NCBI GenBank assembly: GCA_030550225.1
Contig: JAUQPV010000046.1
Coordinates: forward strand, 1 to 12,541
Reading direction: 5' to 3'
DNA length: 12,541 bases
Source: Acidobacteriota bacterium
GTDB taxonomy: Bacteria; Acidobacteriota; HRBIN11
Shown here: positions 1 to 5,669 of the stretch, one piece after another
Position numbering within the stretch: position 1 is the first letter of the stretch
How the letters are laid out: every line of letters begins with the position of its first letter
Position numbers and translations under genes: made by a program
The notes under the pieces: generated by a model
Databases searched by the model: none
Told to the model about the DNA's origin: nothing
The model's input: only the letters and a program-made list of their open reading frames with translations

Positions 1-13
1 GCTACAAAAAACT

Positions 14-232
14 GTGAAGGCAATTATCCGGAAAGGCGAAAAGTACTATGTAGCGGAGTGCGTGGAGCTTGCAGTGGTGACTCAAGGAGCGACAGTAGAT
101 GAAACCTTGACCAATCTGCAGGAGGCAGTAGCGCTCCACTTAGAGGGGGAAGACCCAGCCGATTTTGGTCTGATCCCTAATCCTACGATTTTAGTGACCA
201 TGGAGCTTGAACTGGCACATGCCGAGGCTTAA
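14..232 (+). CDS. hicB: HicB-family antitoxin
   Basis: A 72-residue protein that would neutralise the HicA mRNA interferase by direct binding and probably repress its own operon. The N-terminal half (residues 1-45) has the usual small HicB pattern: a basic beta strand (MKAIIRKGEKYYVAEC), then VELAVVTQGATVDETLTNLQ and an acidic EAVALHLEGED helix, as in the partial RNase H fold of this family. The short length is typical of HicB proteins encoded before hicA. The start is GTG at 14; the upstream region is nearly absent, so a longer form cannot be excluded. The stop overlaps the start of hicA (219) by 14 bases, which implies translational coupling. Because the partner toxin gene is frameshifted, this antitoxin may have no active toxin here. 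The family call rests on sequence pattern and on the adjacent HicA-like frame. Confidence 0.85.
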   Translation: MKAIIRKGEKYYVAECVELAVVTQGATVDETLTNLQEAVALHLEGEDPADFGLIPNPTILVTMELELAHAEA

Positions 233-463
233 ACGACTGTCTGGGGATGAGGTCATCGCTATCCTGGGTCGCTTTGGTTTTTCCATTTACTCGCAACGTG
301 GTAGTCACGTGAAGTTGCGAGGGTCACCGCAACGGGTAACATCCAGATCCTCACGATCCCCCGACACCGTGAGCTGGATGTAGGAACTCTGCTGGTCATC
401 TTTAAGCAAGCGTGTCGATTTATCCCTGAGGAGGAGCTCCGGAGAGAGTTTTACACCTCTTGA
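219..463 (+). pseudogene. hicA: HicA-family toxin, frameshifted
   Basis: HicA toxins are small double-stranded-RNA-binding-fold ribonucleases that cleave mRNA. From ATG 219 the frame reads MPRLKRLSGDEVIAILGRFG and continues to the conserved catalytic-histidine region RGSHVKLRG. It then runs into unrelated residues and a TAG at 381-383. The rest of a normal HicA lies in another frame from about 332: ILTIPRHRELDVGTLL, then FKQACRFIPEEELRREFYTS, ending at TGA 461-463. Both halves together give a full-length HicA of about 80 residues, so a single base appears to be missing between about 320 and 340. This is either a real inactivating mutation or a base-calling error. No obvious slippery heptamer for programmed frameshifting is seen. 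The start overlaps hicB. The gene is nearly certain; whether it is truly broken is not. Confidence 0.8.
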
Positions 464-488
464 CAGTTGGACGGCTCGATGGCTACTT

Positions 489-516
489 AATCGCTAATTA
501 CCAATTACTGATTACC
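489..516. repeat. Degenerate 7-base tandem repeat (AATTACC type)
   Basis: Four consecutive heptamers: AATCGCT, AATTACC, AATTACT, GATTACC. They fill most of the short gap between the convergent hicA and nusG-like genes. The last unit contains the TTA that, read on the minus strand, is the TAA stop of the nusG-like gene. The same 7-base phase with different motifs recurs in other gaps of this window. Confidence 0.7.
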
Positions 517-1051
517 ACAGGGGTTGAAGGTCCATCGGCGAGACCGTGACGGCGACGGAGCGCATGATGATGTAGACGGAGACGACGACCTTCCACTCCC
601 CTTCCCGCTGGACGACCCACCCCCGCAGGCCCTTTAAGGGCCCCCGCACGATCTCCACCTGCCGGCCTTCCTGCAAGTACGGGAAGGGATCGTAAGGCAG
701 GCGCGACTCACAGATCCGCCGGACGTTTTCGATCTCCTCGTCTGGGACGGCCTCGACCCGCCCGTTAAACCGCACCAGATGCACGACCCCAGGCGTCCGT
801 AATACAGCGGTATACTGTCGAACGTCATCGATATTTAGCCGTACGAACAAATAATTTGGGAATAGCGGGAGGACGACCTCTTTCCACCGGTCAGACCACC
901 GGTGCCGGGTCCGCCACAACGGTAGAAAGTGGTCTATCCCCTTGGAAGCCAACTGGCCGGCGACCTTCTTCTCGTGGCGGGGTCGTGTATACAGGGCATA
1001 CCAGCGGAGGGGGCAATTTGGTCCCTCCCTCCCATAACCCTCCCCTTCCAT
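512..1051 (-). CDS. NusG-like (RfaH/UpxY-type) transcription antiterminator
   Basis: A 179-residue NusG-family protein expected to bind elongating RNA polymerase and, like RfaH, UpxY or LoaP, to promote read-through of particular long operons. An N-terminal NGN domain spans about residues 16-113. It begins with WYALYTRPRHEKKV and contains the family hallmark PLFPNYLFVRL (62-72) and TPGVVHLVRFNGR (87-98). A KOW domain follows, from GRQVEIVRGPLKGLRGWVV (129-147) to the end. Flanking ribosomal genes and secE are absent, and the FLPLW..TRHRW segment is typical of the specialised paralogues, so this is unlikely to be the housekeeping nusG. The ATG start has a GGGAGG ribosome-binding site seven bases upstream. 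It is transcribed leftward from a strong promoter at 1151-1180. No long co-directional operon follows inside the window, so the target is unknown. Confidence 0.88.
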   Translation of the reverse strand: MEGEGYGREGPNCPLRWYALYTRPRHEKKVAGQLASKGIDHFLPLWRTRHRWSDRWKEVVLPLFPNYLFVRLNIDDVRQYTAVLRTPGVVHLVRFNGRVEAVPDEEIENVRRICESRLPYDPFPYLQEGRQVEIVRGPLKGLRGWVVQREGEWKVVVSVYIIMRSVAVTVSPMDLQPLW

Positions 1052-1150
1052 GGGCAGCCTCCCATACCAGGGCCTTTCCGCGAGCCCTACATACCGAAGG
1101 CGCCCCTCCGGAATCGGCTTACCTTATTCGCCTCCCCCAGGCCAGGGAGT

Positions 1151-1180
1151 ATTATACCCCTCGACCCACCTGCTTGTAAA
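1151..1180 (-). promoter_or_regulatory. Sigma-70-type promoter for the nusG-like gene
   Basis: On the minus strand there is TTTACA (1175-1180, five of six matches to the -35 consensus), an 18-base spacer, and a perfect TATAAT (1151-1156). Transcription would start near 1144 and leave a leader of about 90 bases before the ATG at 1051. The leader contains a short inverted pair (AGGGC/GCCCT) and ends in a GGGAGG ribosome-binding site. No terminator-like structure was recognised in it. Confidence 0.65.
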
Positions 1181-1212
1181 GGCGGCGGGGCCCTGGCCGC
1201 TTATCACTTTTA

Positions 1213-1293
1213 AGGGCAAAGTGCATAGAGTAAAGGTCATAGAGCCTTTGCCCTTTACCCTATGCTCTTTGCTCTTCGCCCTTTGCCCTATAA
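1213..1293. repeat. Heptamer repeat in two inverted arms (AGGGCAA/CCTTTGC)
   Basis: The left arm has four heptamers (AGGGCAA, AGTGCAT, AGAGTAA, AGGTCAT; 1213-1240) plus AGAG. The right arm has seven in exact phase (CCTTTGC, CCTTTAC, CCTATGC, TCTTTGC, TCTTCGC, CCTTTGC, CCTATAA; 1245-1293). The arms are roughly reverse complements and could fold into an imperfect hairpin or cruciform. The repeat lies between the divergent promoters of the nusG-like gene and xthA. Its last unit forms most of the xthA -10 box. Confidence 0.75.
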
Positions 1294-1294
1294 T
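1289..1294 (+). promoter_or_regulatory. TATAAT -10 box upstream of xthA
   Basis: A perfect TATAAT lies 25 bases before the chosen xthA start. It is made of the last heptamer unit (CCTATAA) plus one T. The best -35 candidates (TCTTTG at 1266, TTTGCT at 1268) are weak and also come from the repeat. The predicted transcript would begin near 1301, giving a leader under 20 bases with only GGAG or AGG as ribosome-binding candidates. Confidence 0.5.
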
Positions 1295-1319
1295 AGGTGT
1301 CCGGAGCGCTCTTCAGGCC

Positions 1320-2117
1320 ATGGGCGGGGATCATCGGACGGTCGCTACGTGGAACGTCAACTCCATCAAGAGCCGGGTCGGCCTTGTCGTCGAGTGGCTT
1401 CGGCGGACGCCAGTCGACGTCTTGTGCCTCCAGGAGACGAAGGTCGAGGACAAGGACTTTCCGTACGCCCCCTTCGAGGCGCTGGGCTATCGATGCGAGG
1501 TCTTCGGCCAGCGGGCTTACAACGGCGTCGCCATCTGCGCCCGGGTCCCCCTGGCGGACGTCTGGAAGGGCTTCGGAGATCCCGTCTGGGACGAGCAGAA
1601 GCGTATCATCGGGGCGACCGTCGGGGACGTCCACGTCATCAACGTCTACGTGCCCCACGGGGACGAGCGGGGGACCGAAAAGTTCCGATACAAACTGAAT
1701 TTCTACCGGTACCTCATCGAATTCCTGAGTCGGCGATGGACGCCCACGGTCCCCCTCTGCCTCGTCGGGGACCTGAACGTCGCCCGGAGCGACCTCGACG
1801 TGTGGGACCCCGAGGCCCTGCGGGACACCATCGGGACGATGCCTGAGGAACGAAAGGCCTTAGAGGCGCTTCTGGATTGGGGCCTGGTCGACGCCTTCCG
1901 CCATCTCTATCCCGACCGGCGGCAGTTCACGTGGTGGGACTACATCGGGGGCCGCATCTGGAAAGACGAGGGCATGCGGATCGACTACGTCCTGGTCACG
2001 CCCCCGCTCCTACCGCGCCTCCGGGACGTGCGGGTCGACCTCTGGCCCCGCCGGCGTCGGACGCCGACGCCATCGGACCATGCCCCTGTCATCGTGGAAT
2101 TGGATACGGGGCCGTAG
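1320..2117 (+). CDS. xthA: Exonuclease III / AP endonuclease
   Basis: A 265-residue member of the exonuclease III (ExoA/XthA) branch of the EEP nuclease superfamily. It cuts DNA 5' to abasic sites in base excision repair and removes 3'-blocking groups in a metal-dependent reaction. All family motifs are present: TWNVNSIKSR (N12), LQETKVE (catalytic metal-binding E39), NVYVPHG (Y110), GDLNVA (D151, N153), RIDYVL (D222) and SDHAPV (H254). The length matches E. coli exonuclease III (about 268). The frame is open further upstream to about 1050, but that extension crosses the repeat and the promoter and has no family similarity, so ATG 1320 was chosen. The ribosome-binding site is weak. It is convergent with the DNA ligase gene, which acts in the same repair pathway; the gap holds a hairpin array. 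Confidence 0.95.
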   Translation: MGGDHRTVATWNVNSIKSRVGLVVEWLRRTPVDVLCLQETKVEDKDFPYAPFEALGYRCEVFGQRAYNGVAICARVPLADVWKGFGDPVWDEQKRIIGATVGDVHVINVYVPHGDERGTEKFRYKLNFYRYLIEFLSRRWTPTVPLCLVGDLNVARSDLDVWDPEALRDTIGTMPEERKALEALLDWGLVDAFRHLYPDRRQFTWWDYIGGRIWKDEGMRIDYVLVTPPLLPRLRDVRVDLWPRRRRTPTPSDHAPVIVELDTGP

Positions 2118-2133
2118 GGCAGTAAGGCCATTC

Positions 2134-2296
2134 GGCAGGCGGGGACGCCTGCGCTCCGGCAGGCGGGACGTCTGCCCTCCGGCAGACGGGGACGTCTACC
2201 CTCCGGCAGACGGGACGTCTGCCCTCCGGCAGACGGGACGCCTACCCTCCGGCAGGCGGGACGCCTACCCTCCGGCAGACGGGACGTCTGCGCTCC
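2134..2296. repeat. Seven-unit palindromic hairpin array between convergent genes
   Basis: Seven tandem units of 23 or 24 bases begin at 2134, 2158, 2181, 2205, 2228, 2251 and 2274. Each has the form GGCAGRCG, a GGA or GGGA loop, CGYCTRCC, then a CTCC or similar spacer. The fourth unit is a perfect 8-bp stem with a 3-base loop. In most units the R and Y positions still pair or wobble. The array starts 16 bases after the xthA stop and ends one base before the ligase stop, so it fills the convergent gap and may act as a bidirectional terminator or transcription barrier. It lacks U-tracts. Confidence 0.85.
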
Positions 2297-2297
2297 C

Positions 2298-4040
2298 CTA
2301 ACCGACCAGCTGGACCCGCTTCTGCATTTGGAACATCGAGACGATCTCTTGGACCGTCGTGGCGTCTTCGGGCTTCTTGTCGGACCGGACCCAGCCGACG
2401 ACCCGGGGGAACCGCAGGGCATAGCCCGGCTCGTCGCCGACCTTTCCACAGGTATGGACGGGCGACCGTGTGATCTCGTCGGCCAGGACGGTCACGACGT
2501 GATTCGGCTCGACCCACACGTCGGGTTCGATGATGGAGTCCACGCGGGCCGGCCGGTGGCTCATTTGGGTCTCGTCCAGGAGCTCTCGGATGCGGACCCA
2601 CTCCTCCTCGGTCAGGCCGCTTCCGATCTTGGCGACCGTCTTGAAGGTATCCGATTCGGGGTCGTAGACAGCCCCGAGGAGGGCCCCGATGCCGAACTTG
2701 GCCCGCATGCCCCGGCCCCGGAAGTAGCCGACGAGGACGACGTCGACCGTATCGGTCAGCTCGCCCTTGTAAGACCGCTTCAGTTTGATCCAGTGGAAGC
2801 CCCGGGCACCGGCCTGGTAGGGAGCGTCCAAGCGTTTGGCGAGGATCCCCTCCATGCCGCGCTCGATGGCCTCGTCAAAGAATTGCTGGATGGCCTTGGG
2901 GTCGTCCGTGACGATACGGTCGACGAGGCGGATGCGGCCGTCGGGCCGGATGAGACGGGCCAGGCGTTCAAAGCGGGTCTCGTAGGGCTCCGGCGTGTAG
3001 TCCCGGCCGTCGGCATACAGGAGGTCGAAGGCGAACAGGACGAGGGGGTACTCCCGCATCATCTCTTCGACGCCATGCTTGCGCTTGCGCTGGACCGTGA
3101 CCTGGAAGGGATAGATCTCGCCCGTCTCCTCGTTGACGGCGACGGCCTCTCCCTCGAGGATGGCCTCCCGGGCGGCGACCTGCTTCCGGACGCCCTCGAC
3201 GATCTCGGGGAACATCGGCGTCGTCCGCTCGAGGTTGCGGGAGAAGATCTCGACGTGGTCGCCGGCCTTGTGGACCTGACAGCGGAACCCGTCGAGCTTG
3301 ACCTCGACGGCGCATCGGCCCAGCTTCTTGACGATCTCCTCGGCGCTGGGGAGCCGCTCGGCCAGGGCCGGCCGGATGGGGTTGCCGACCCGGATGCGGA
3401 ACTTGCGGATGCCCTCGATGCCCTCTTCGAAGAGGGTCTTGGCGATGAGGCCCAAGTCCGAGCACAGGTTGTAGGCCCGCTCCAGGTCGGGCCGGAGGCT
3501 CCGGTCGCCGGCGACGGCCTTCGACAGGGAGTCCAGGATCGTCGGGTCGCCGATGCCCAGACGGAGGCGACCTAAGACGAAGCGGGCGATGTAACGGGCC
3601 TCCTTCGGCGAGCACCGGTGGAAGAGTTCGGCCAGCATGTGGACCTTCTTTTCGATGCTTCCCTCGCCGGTCGTCTCGGCGATCTTCAGGAGGGCGTCGT
3701 AGACCTCCGGGACGCTCATGTCGGTCGGCCGGACGGTCCGCTGACCCAAGAGCCGTTCGACGACCAGGCCGGGGTCGCCCAGCTCTTTGTTGAGCTGGCC
3801 GACGCGGGCCTCATCCGTCTGGGTCGCCCGGGCGATGGCCCGGAGGATCAACTTTTCGGCCATCCCGATCTCGACGCCCCGGAAGGCCGGCAGGAGTTGT
3901 TCCTGGCAGAGGTAGGCGACCTTATCGACCTCGGCCCGGTCGGCCTCGCGGAACAGTTCACTCAAGATGTCGATCATCTCAAGGCGTTTGGTCGTCGCCT
4001 CGAGTCGTTCAAAGTAATCGACGAGTCTGGCAAACCGCAC
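2298..4040 (-). CDS. lig: ATP-dependent DNA ligase, archaeal-type
   Basis: A 580-residue ATP-dependent DNA ligase that seals nicks through a lysine-AMP intermediate. An N-terminal helical DNA-binding domain covers about residues 1-215 (for example GRLRLGIGDPTILDSL). The nucleotidyltransferase domain begins around 240 with motif I, KLDGFR (K248 is the adenylated lysine). Motif III is FSRNLERTT (266-274), motif IIIa LFAFDLLY (335-342), motif IV EGILAKR (398-404) and motif V WIKLKRSYK (417-425). The OB-fold domain ends with RFPRVVGWVRSDKKPEDATT, the motif VI region. Domain order and length match the archaeal Lig1-type enzymes also found in some bacteria, not the NAD-dependent LigA. The start is GTG at 4040, with AAGGAGG five bases upstream. 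It lies 152 bases downstream of the aminotransferase on the same strand and may share its transcript. Confidence 0.96.
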   Translation of the reverse strand: MRFARLVDYFERLEATTKRLEMIDILSELFREADRAEVDKVAYLCQEQLLPAFRGVEIGMAEKLILRAIARATQTDEARVGQLNKELGDPGLVVERLLGQRTVRPTDMSVPEVYDALLKIAETTGEGSIEKKVHMLAELFHRCSPKEARYIARFVLGRLRLGIGDPTILDSLSKAVAGDRSLRPDLERAYNLCSDLGLIAKTLFEEGIEGIRKFRIRVGNPIRPALAERLPSAEEIVKKLGRCAVEVKLDGFRCQVHKAGDHVEIFSRNLERTTPMFPEIVEGVRKQVAAREAILEGEAVAVNEETGEIYPFQVTVQRKRKHGVEEMMREYPLVLFAFDLLYADGRDYTPEPYETRFERLARLIRPDGRIRLVDRIVTDDPKAIQQFFDEAIERGMEGILAKRLDAPYQAGARGFHWIKLKRSYKGELTDTVDVVLVGYFRGRGMRAKFGIGALLGAVYDPESDTFKTVAKIGSGLTEEEWVRIRELLDETQMSHRPARVDSIIEPDVWVEPNHVVTVLADEITRSPVHTCGKVGDEPGYALRFPRVVGWVRSDKKPEDATTVQEIVSMFQMQKRVQLVG

Positions 4041-4192
4041 GGTTGCCTCCTTGAGGGCGGTGTTGGGTGTCGGGCTTTAAGAAAGACCAAAGACCTGTTC
4101 TGGAGTCATCCGAATACCTCGCTCGAGACGAAGCGAATCAACTTCCGAAGCAGGTCCATGGCCTTCCTGAAAACTTAACATCCAAGACCCCA

Positions 4193-5368
4193 TCAATACG
4201 GGATCCTCGGGAGGCTCGCTTGCAGGCGGCGGAGGGCCTCCTCGAGCGTCTCGTCTTGCTTACAGAAGTTGAAACGGACCTTCGTCCGGCCGTCGGCCGG
4301 GTTCGCATAGAAGCTCGACCCCGGCACGACGGCGACGCCGCCGTACTGGACGAGCCACCGGGCGAAGGCGACGTCGTCCATCGCCGTCACGTCCCGGATG
4401 TCACTCATGATATAGTAAGCCCCCTCGGGGGTCGTCAGCCGAAAGCCCAGCTCACGAAGGCCGGCGACCATACGGTCCCGCTTCCGCCGATACATGGCGG
4501 CGAGGCCCCGGTAGTAATCTTCCGGCAGGCGCAGGGCCTCGGCGATGGCCTCTTGGAGCGGATGGGGCGCCCCGACGGTCAGGAAGTCATGGGCTTTCTT
4601 GATGCCGTCGGCGATGTCCGACGGGGCGACGGCCCAGCCGACCCGCCAGCCCGTGACGCTGTACGTCTTCGAGGCGCCCGAGATCGTCACGGTCCGGTCG
4701 GCCATCCCGGGCAGGGTCGCCATCGGGACGTGCGGGGCGTCGTAGGTGATGTACTCGTAAATCTCGTCGGTCAGGACCAGGACGTCCCACTCGTTACACA
4801 GCTCGGCGATGGCCTCCAGCTCGTCCCGCCGGAAGACGCGGCCCGTCGGGTTGTTCGGCGTGTTCAGGACGAGGGCCTTCGTCTTCGACGAAAAGGCCCG
4901 CCGGAGGGCGTCCAAGTCGATGCGCCAGTCGGGTTCGACGAGGGGCACGTACCGGGGCGTCGCCCCGCAGAGGATGCCGTCCGGACCGTAGTTCTCATAG
5001 AAGGGCTCAAAGACGATGACCTCGTCGCCGGGGTCGACGACGGCTAACATAGTCGCCATCATGCACTCGGTCGCACCGCAGGCGACGACGACCTGGCGGT
5101 CGGGGTCGATGTCCAGGCCATACACCTGCCGGTAGCGGTCGGCGATGGCCTGCCGCAGGCGGGGCGCCCCCCAGGTGACGGCATACTGATTGTAGCCGTC
5201 CCGGATGGCTCGACAGGCGGCCTCCTGGACGGACTCGGGCGGCTCAAAGTCGGGGAACCCCTGCGCCAAGTTGATAGCACCATACTGCTGGGCGAGCCGG
5301 GTCATCTCCCGGATGACCGACTCGGTAAACTGCTGGACCTTCCGGGAGACTCGGGCCTTTCCGACCAT
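4193..5368 (-). CDS. Class I/II PLP-dependent aminotransferase
   Basis: A 391-residue fold-type I aminotransferase of the AspC/kynurenine-aminotransferase/YbdL-like group. It transfers an amino group between an amino acid and a 2-oxo acid using pyridoxal phosphate. Family landmarks are NLAQGFPDFEPP (33-44), NQYAVTWGAPRLRQAI (60-75), FEPFYENY (120-127), LNTPNNPTGRVF (168-179), TDEIYEYITYD (200-210, with D201 and Y204 contacting the cofactor), SGASKTYSVTGWR (230-242, Schiff-base lysine K234) and VRFNFCK (R365, substrate carboxylate). The FYENY and EIYEYITYD signatures resemble methionine or kynurenine-type aminotransferases more than classical aspartate enzymes, but exact substrates cannot be read from sequence. 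The ATG start has GGAGG eight bases upstream. It is the first gene of a probable two-gene leftward unit with the ligase. Confidence 0.93.
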   Translation of the reverse strand: MVGKARVSRKVQQFTESVIREMTRLAQQYGAINLAQGFPDFEPPESVQEAACRAIRDGYNQYAVTWGAPRLRQAIADRYRQVYGLDIDPDRQVVVACGATECMMATMLAVVDPGDEVIVFEPFYENYGPDGILCGATPRYVPLVEPDWRIDLDALRRAFSSKTKALVLNTPNNPTGRVFRRDELEAIAELCNEWDVLVLTDEIYEYITYDAPHVPMATLPGMADRTVTISGASKTYSVTGWRVGWAVAPSDIADGIKKAHDFLTVGAPHPLQEAIAEALRLPEDYYRGLAAMYRRKRDRMVAGLRELGFRLTTPEGAYYIMSDIRDVTAMDDVAFARWLVQYGGVAVVPGSSFYANPADGRTKVRFNFCKQDETLEEALRRLQASLPRIPY

Positions 5369-5426
5369 CGCGGGCGCCTCCGCATCCAGGGGCCCGGGAC
5401 TTCAAGGCGACCCCTGCTGGATCCAT

Positions 5427-5506
5427 GATGCAGGATGCAAGATGCGGGATGCAAGATTTGCATCTTCCACCTGCATCTTGCATCCTGGATCTTGCATACT
5501 CGATGT
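5427..5506. repeat. Heptamer repeat in inverted arms (GATGCAA/TGCATCT)
   Basis: The left arm has GATGCAG, GATGCAA, GATGCGG and GATGCAA in exact 7-base phase (5427-5454). The right arm is the reverse complement type: TGCATCT (5459), TGCATCT (5472), TGCATCC, TGGATCT, TGCATAC and TCGATGT, with one 6-base slip. The two arms could form a long imperfect hairpin. It lies in the 301-base gap between the divergent aminotransferase and recG genes. No convincing promoter for either gene was recognised there. Confidence 0.8.
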
Positions 5507-5517
5507 GTGGGTTTGGA

Positions 5518-5610
5518 GACGCCCGCATGACTGCGGGCGCTCGGCGTTTTTTCGACGCCGCCATGACTGGCGGCGTCAGGATAGAGGACGCCGGGATGAC
5601 TCCCGGCGTT
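5518..5610. repeat. Three hairpins with a shared TGAC loop
   Basis: Stems at 5520-5527/5532-5539, 5554-5563/5568-5577 and 5587-5596/5601-5610 each enclose the loop TGAC. All follow the scaffold GACGCC-NNN-A-TGAC-T-N'N'N'-GGCG. The three variable bases are CGC, GCC and GGG on the left and exactly complementary (GCG, GGC, CCC) on the right. A run of six T follows the first hairpin (5547-5552). The set sits 54 bases before the recG ribosome-binding region. A related copy lies in inverted orientation at 11036-11096. Confidence 0.85.
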
Positions 5611-5669
5611 CCGAAGATCTCCCTACGGCCGGTCGGTTACCGAAACCCGCCCATCGGGTAGGCATGACG

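Noticed and set aside
2134..2296. CRISPR array
   Set aside because: Units are nearly identical palindromes joined by a constant 4-base linker with no variable spacers, and no cas gene is present.
2328..3575. A 415-codon open frame on the plus strand inside the ligase gene
   Set aside because: It is antisense to a ligase with all catalytic motifs; its Asp/Gly/Leu/Val-rich translation is the usual by-product of GC-rich codons read in reverse. The long reverse frames over recG and M48 were rejected for the same reason.
4102..4111. GGAGTCATCC, resembling the core of the third TGAC hairpin in reverse
   Set aside because: Only three base pairs flank the loop and the outer stem is absent; probably coincidence, at most a decayed relic.
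4041..4192. Possible 34-codon minus-strand open frame between the aminotransferase and the ligase
   Set aside because: It has no ribosome-binding site and no recognisable protein pattern, and its length is within chance expectation.
5205..5669. Upstream extension of the recG frame to give an 857-residue protein
   Set aside because: The extension overlaps the divergent aminotransferase start, the heptamer repeat and the TGAC hairpins, has no RecG similarity, and a ribosome-binding site sits before ATG 5670.
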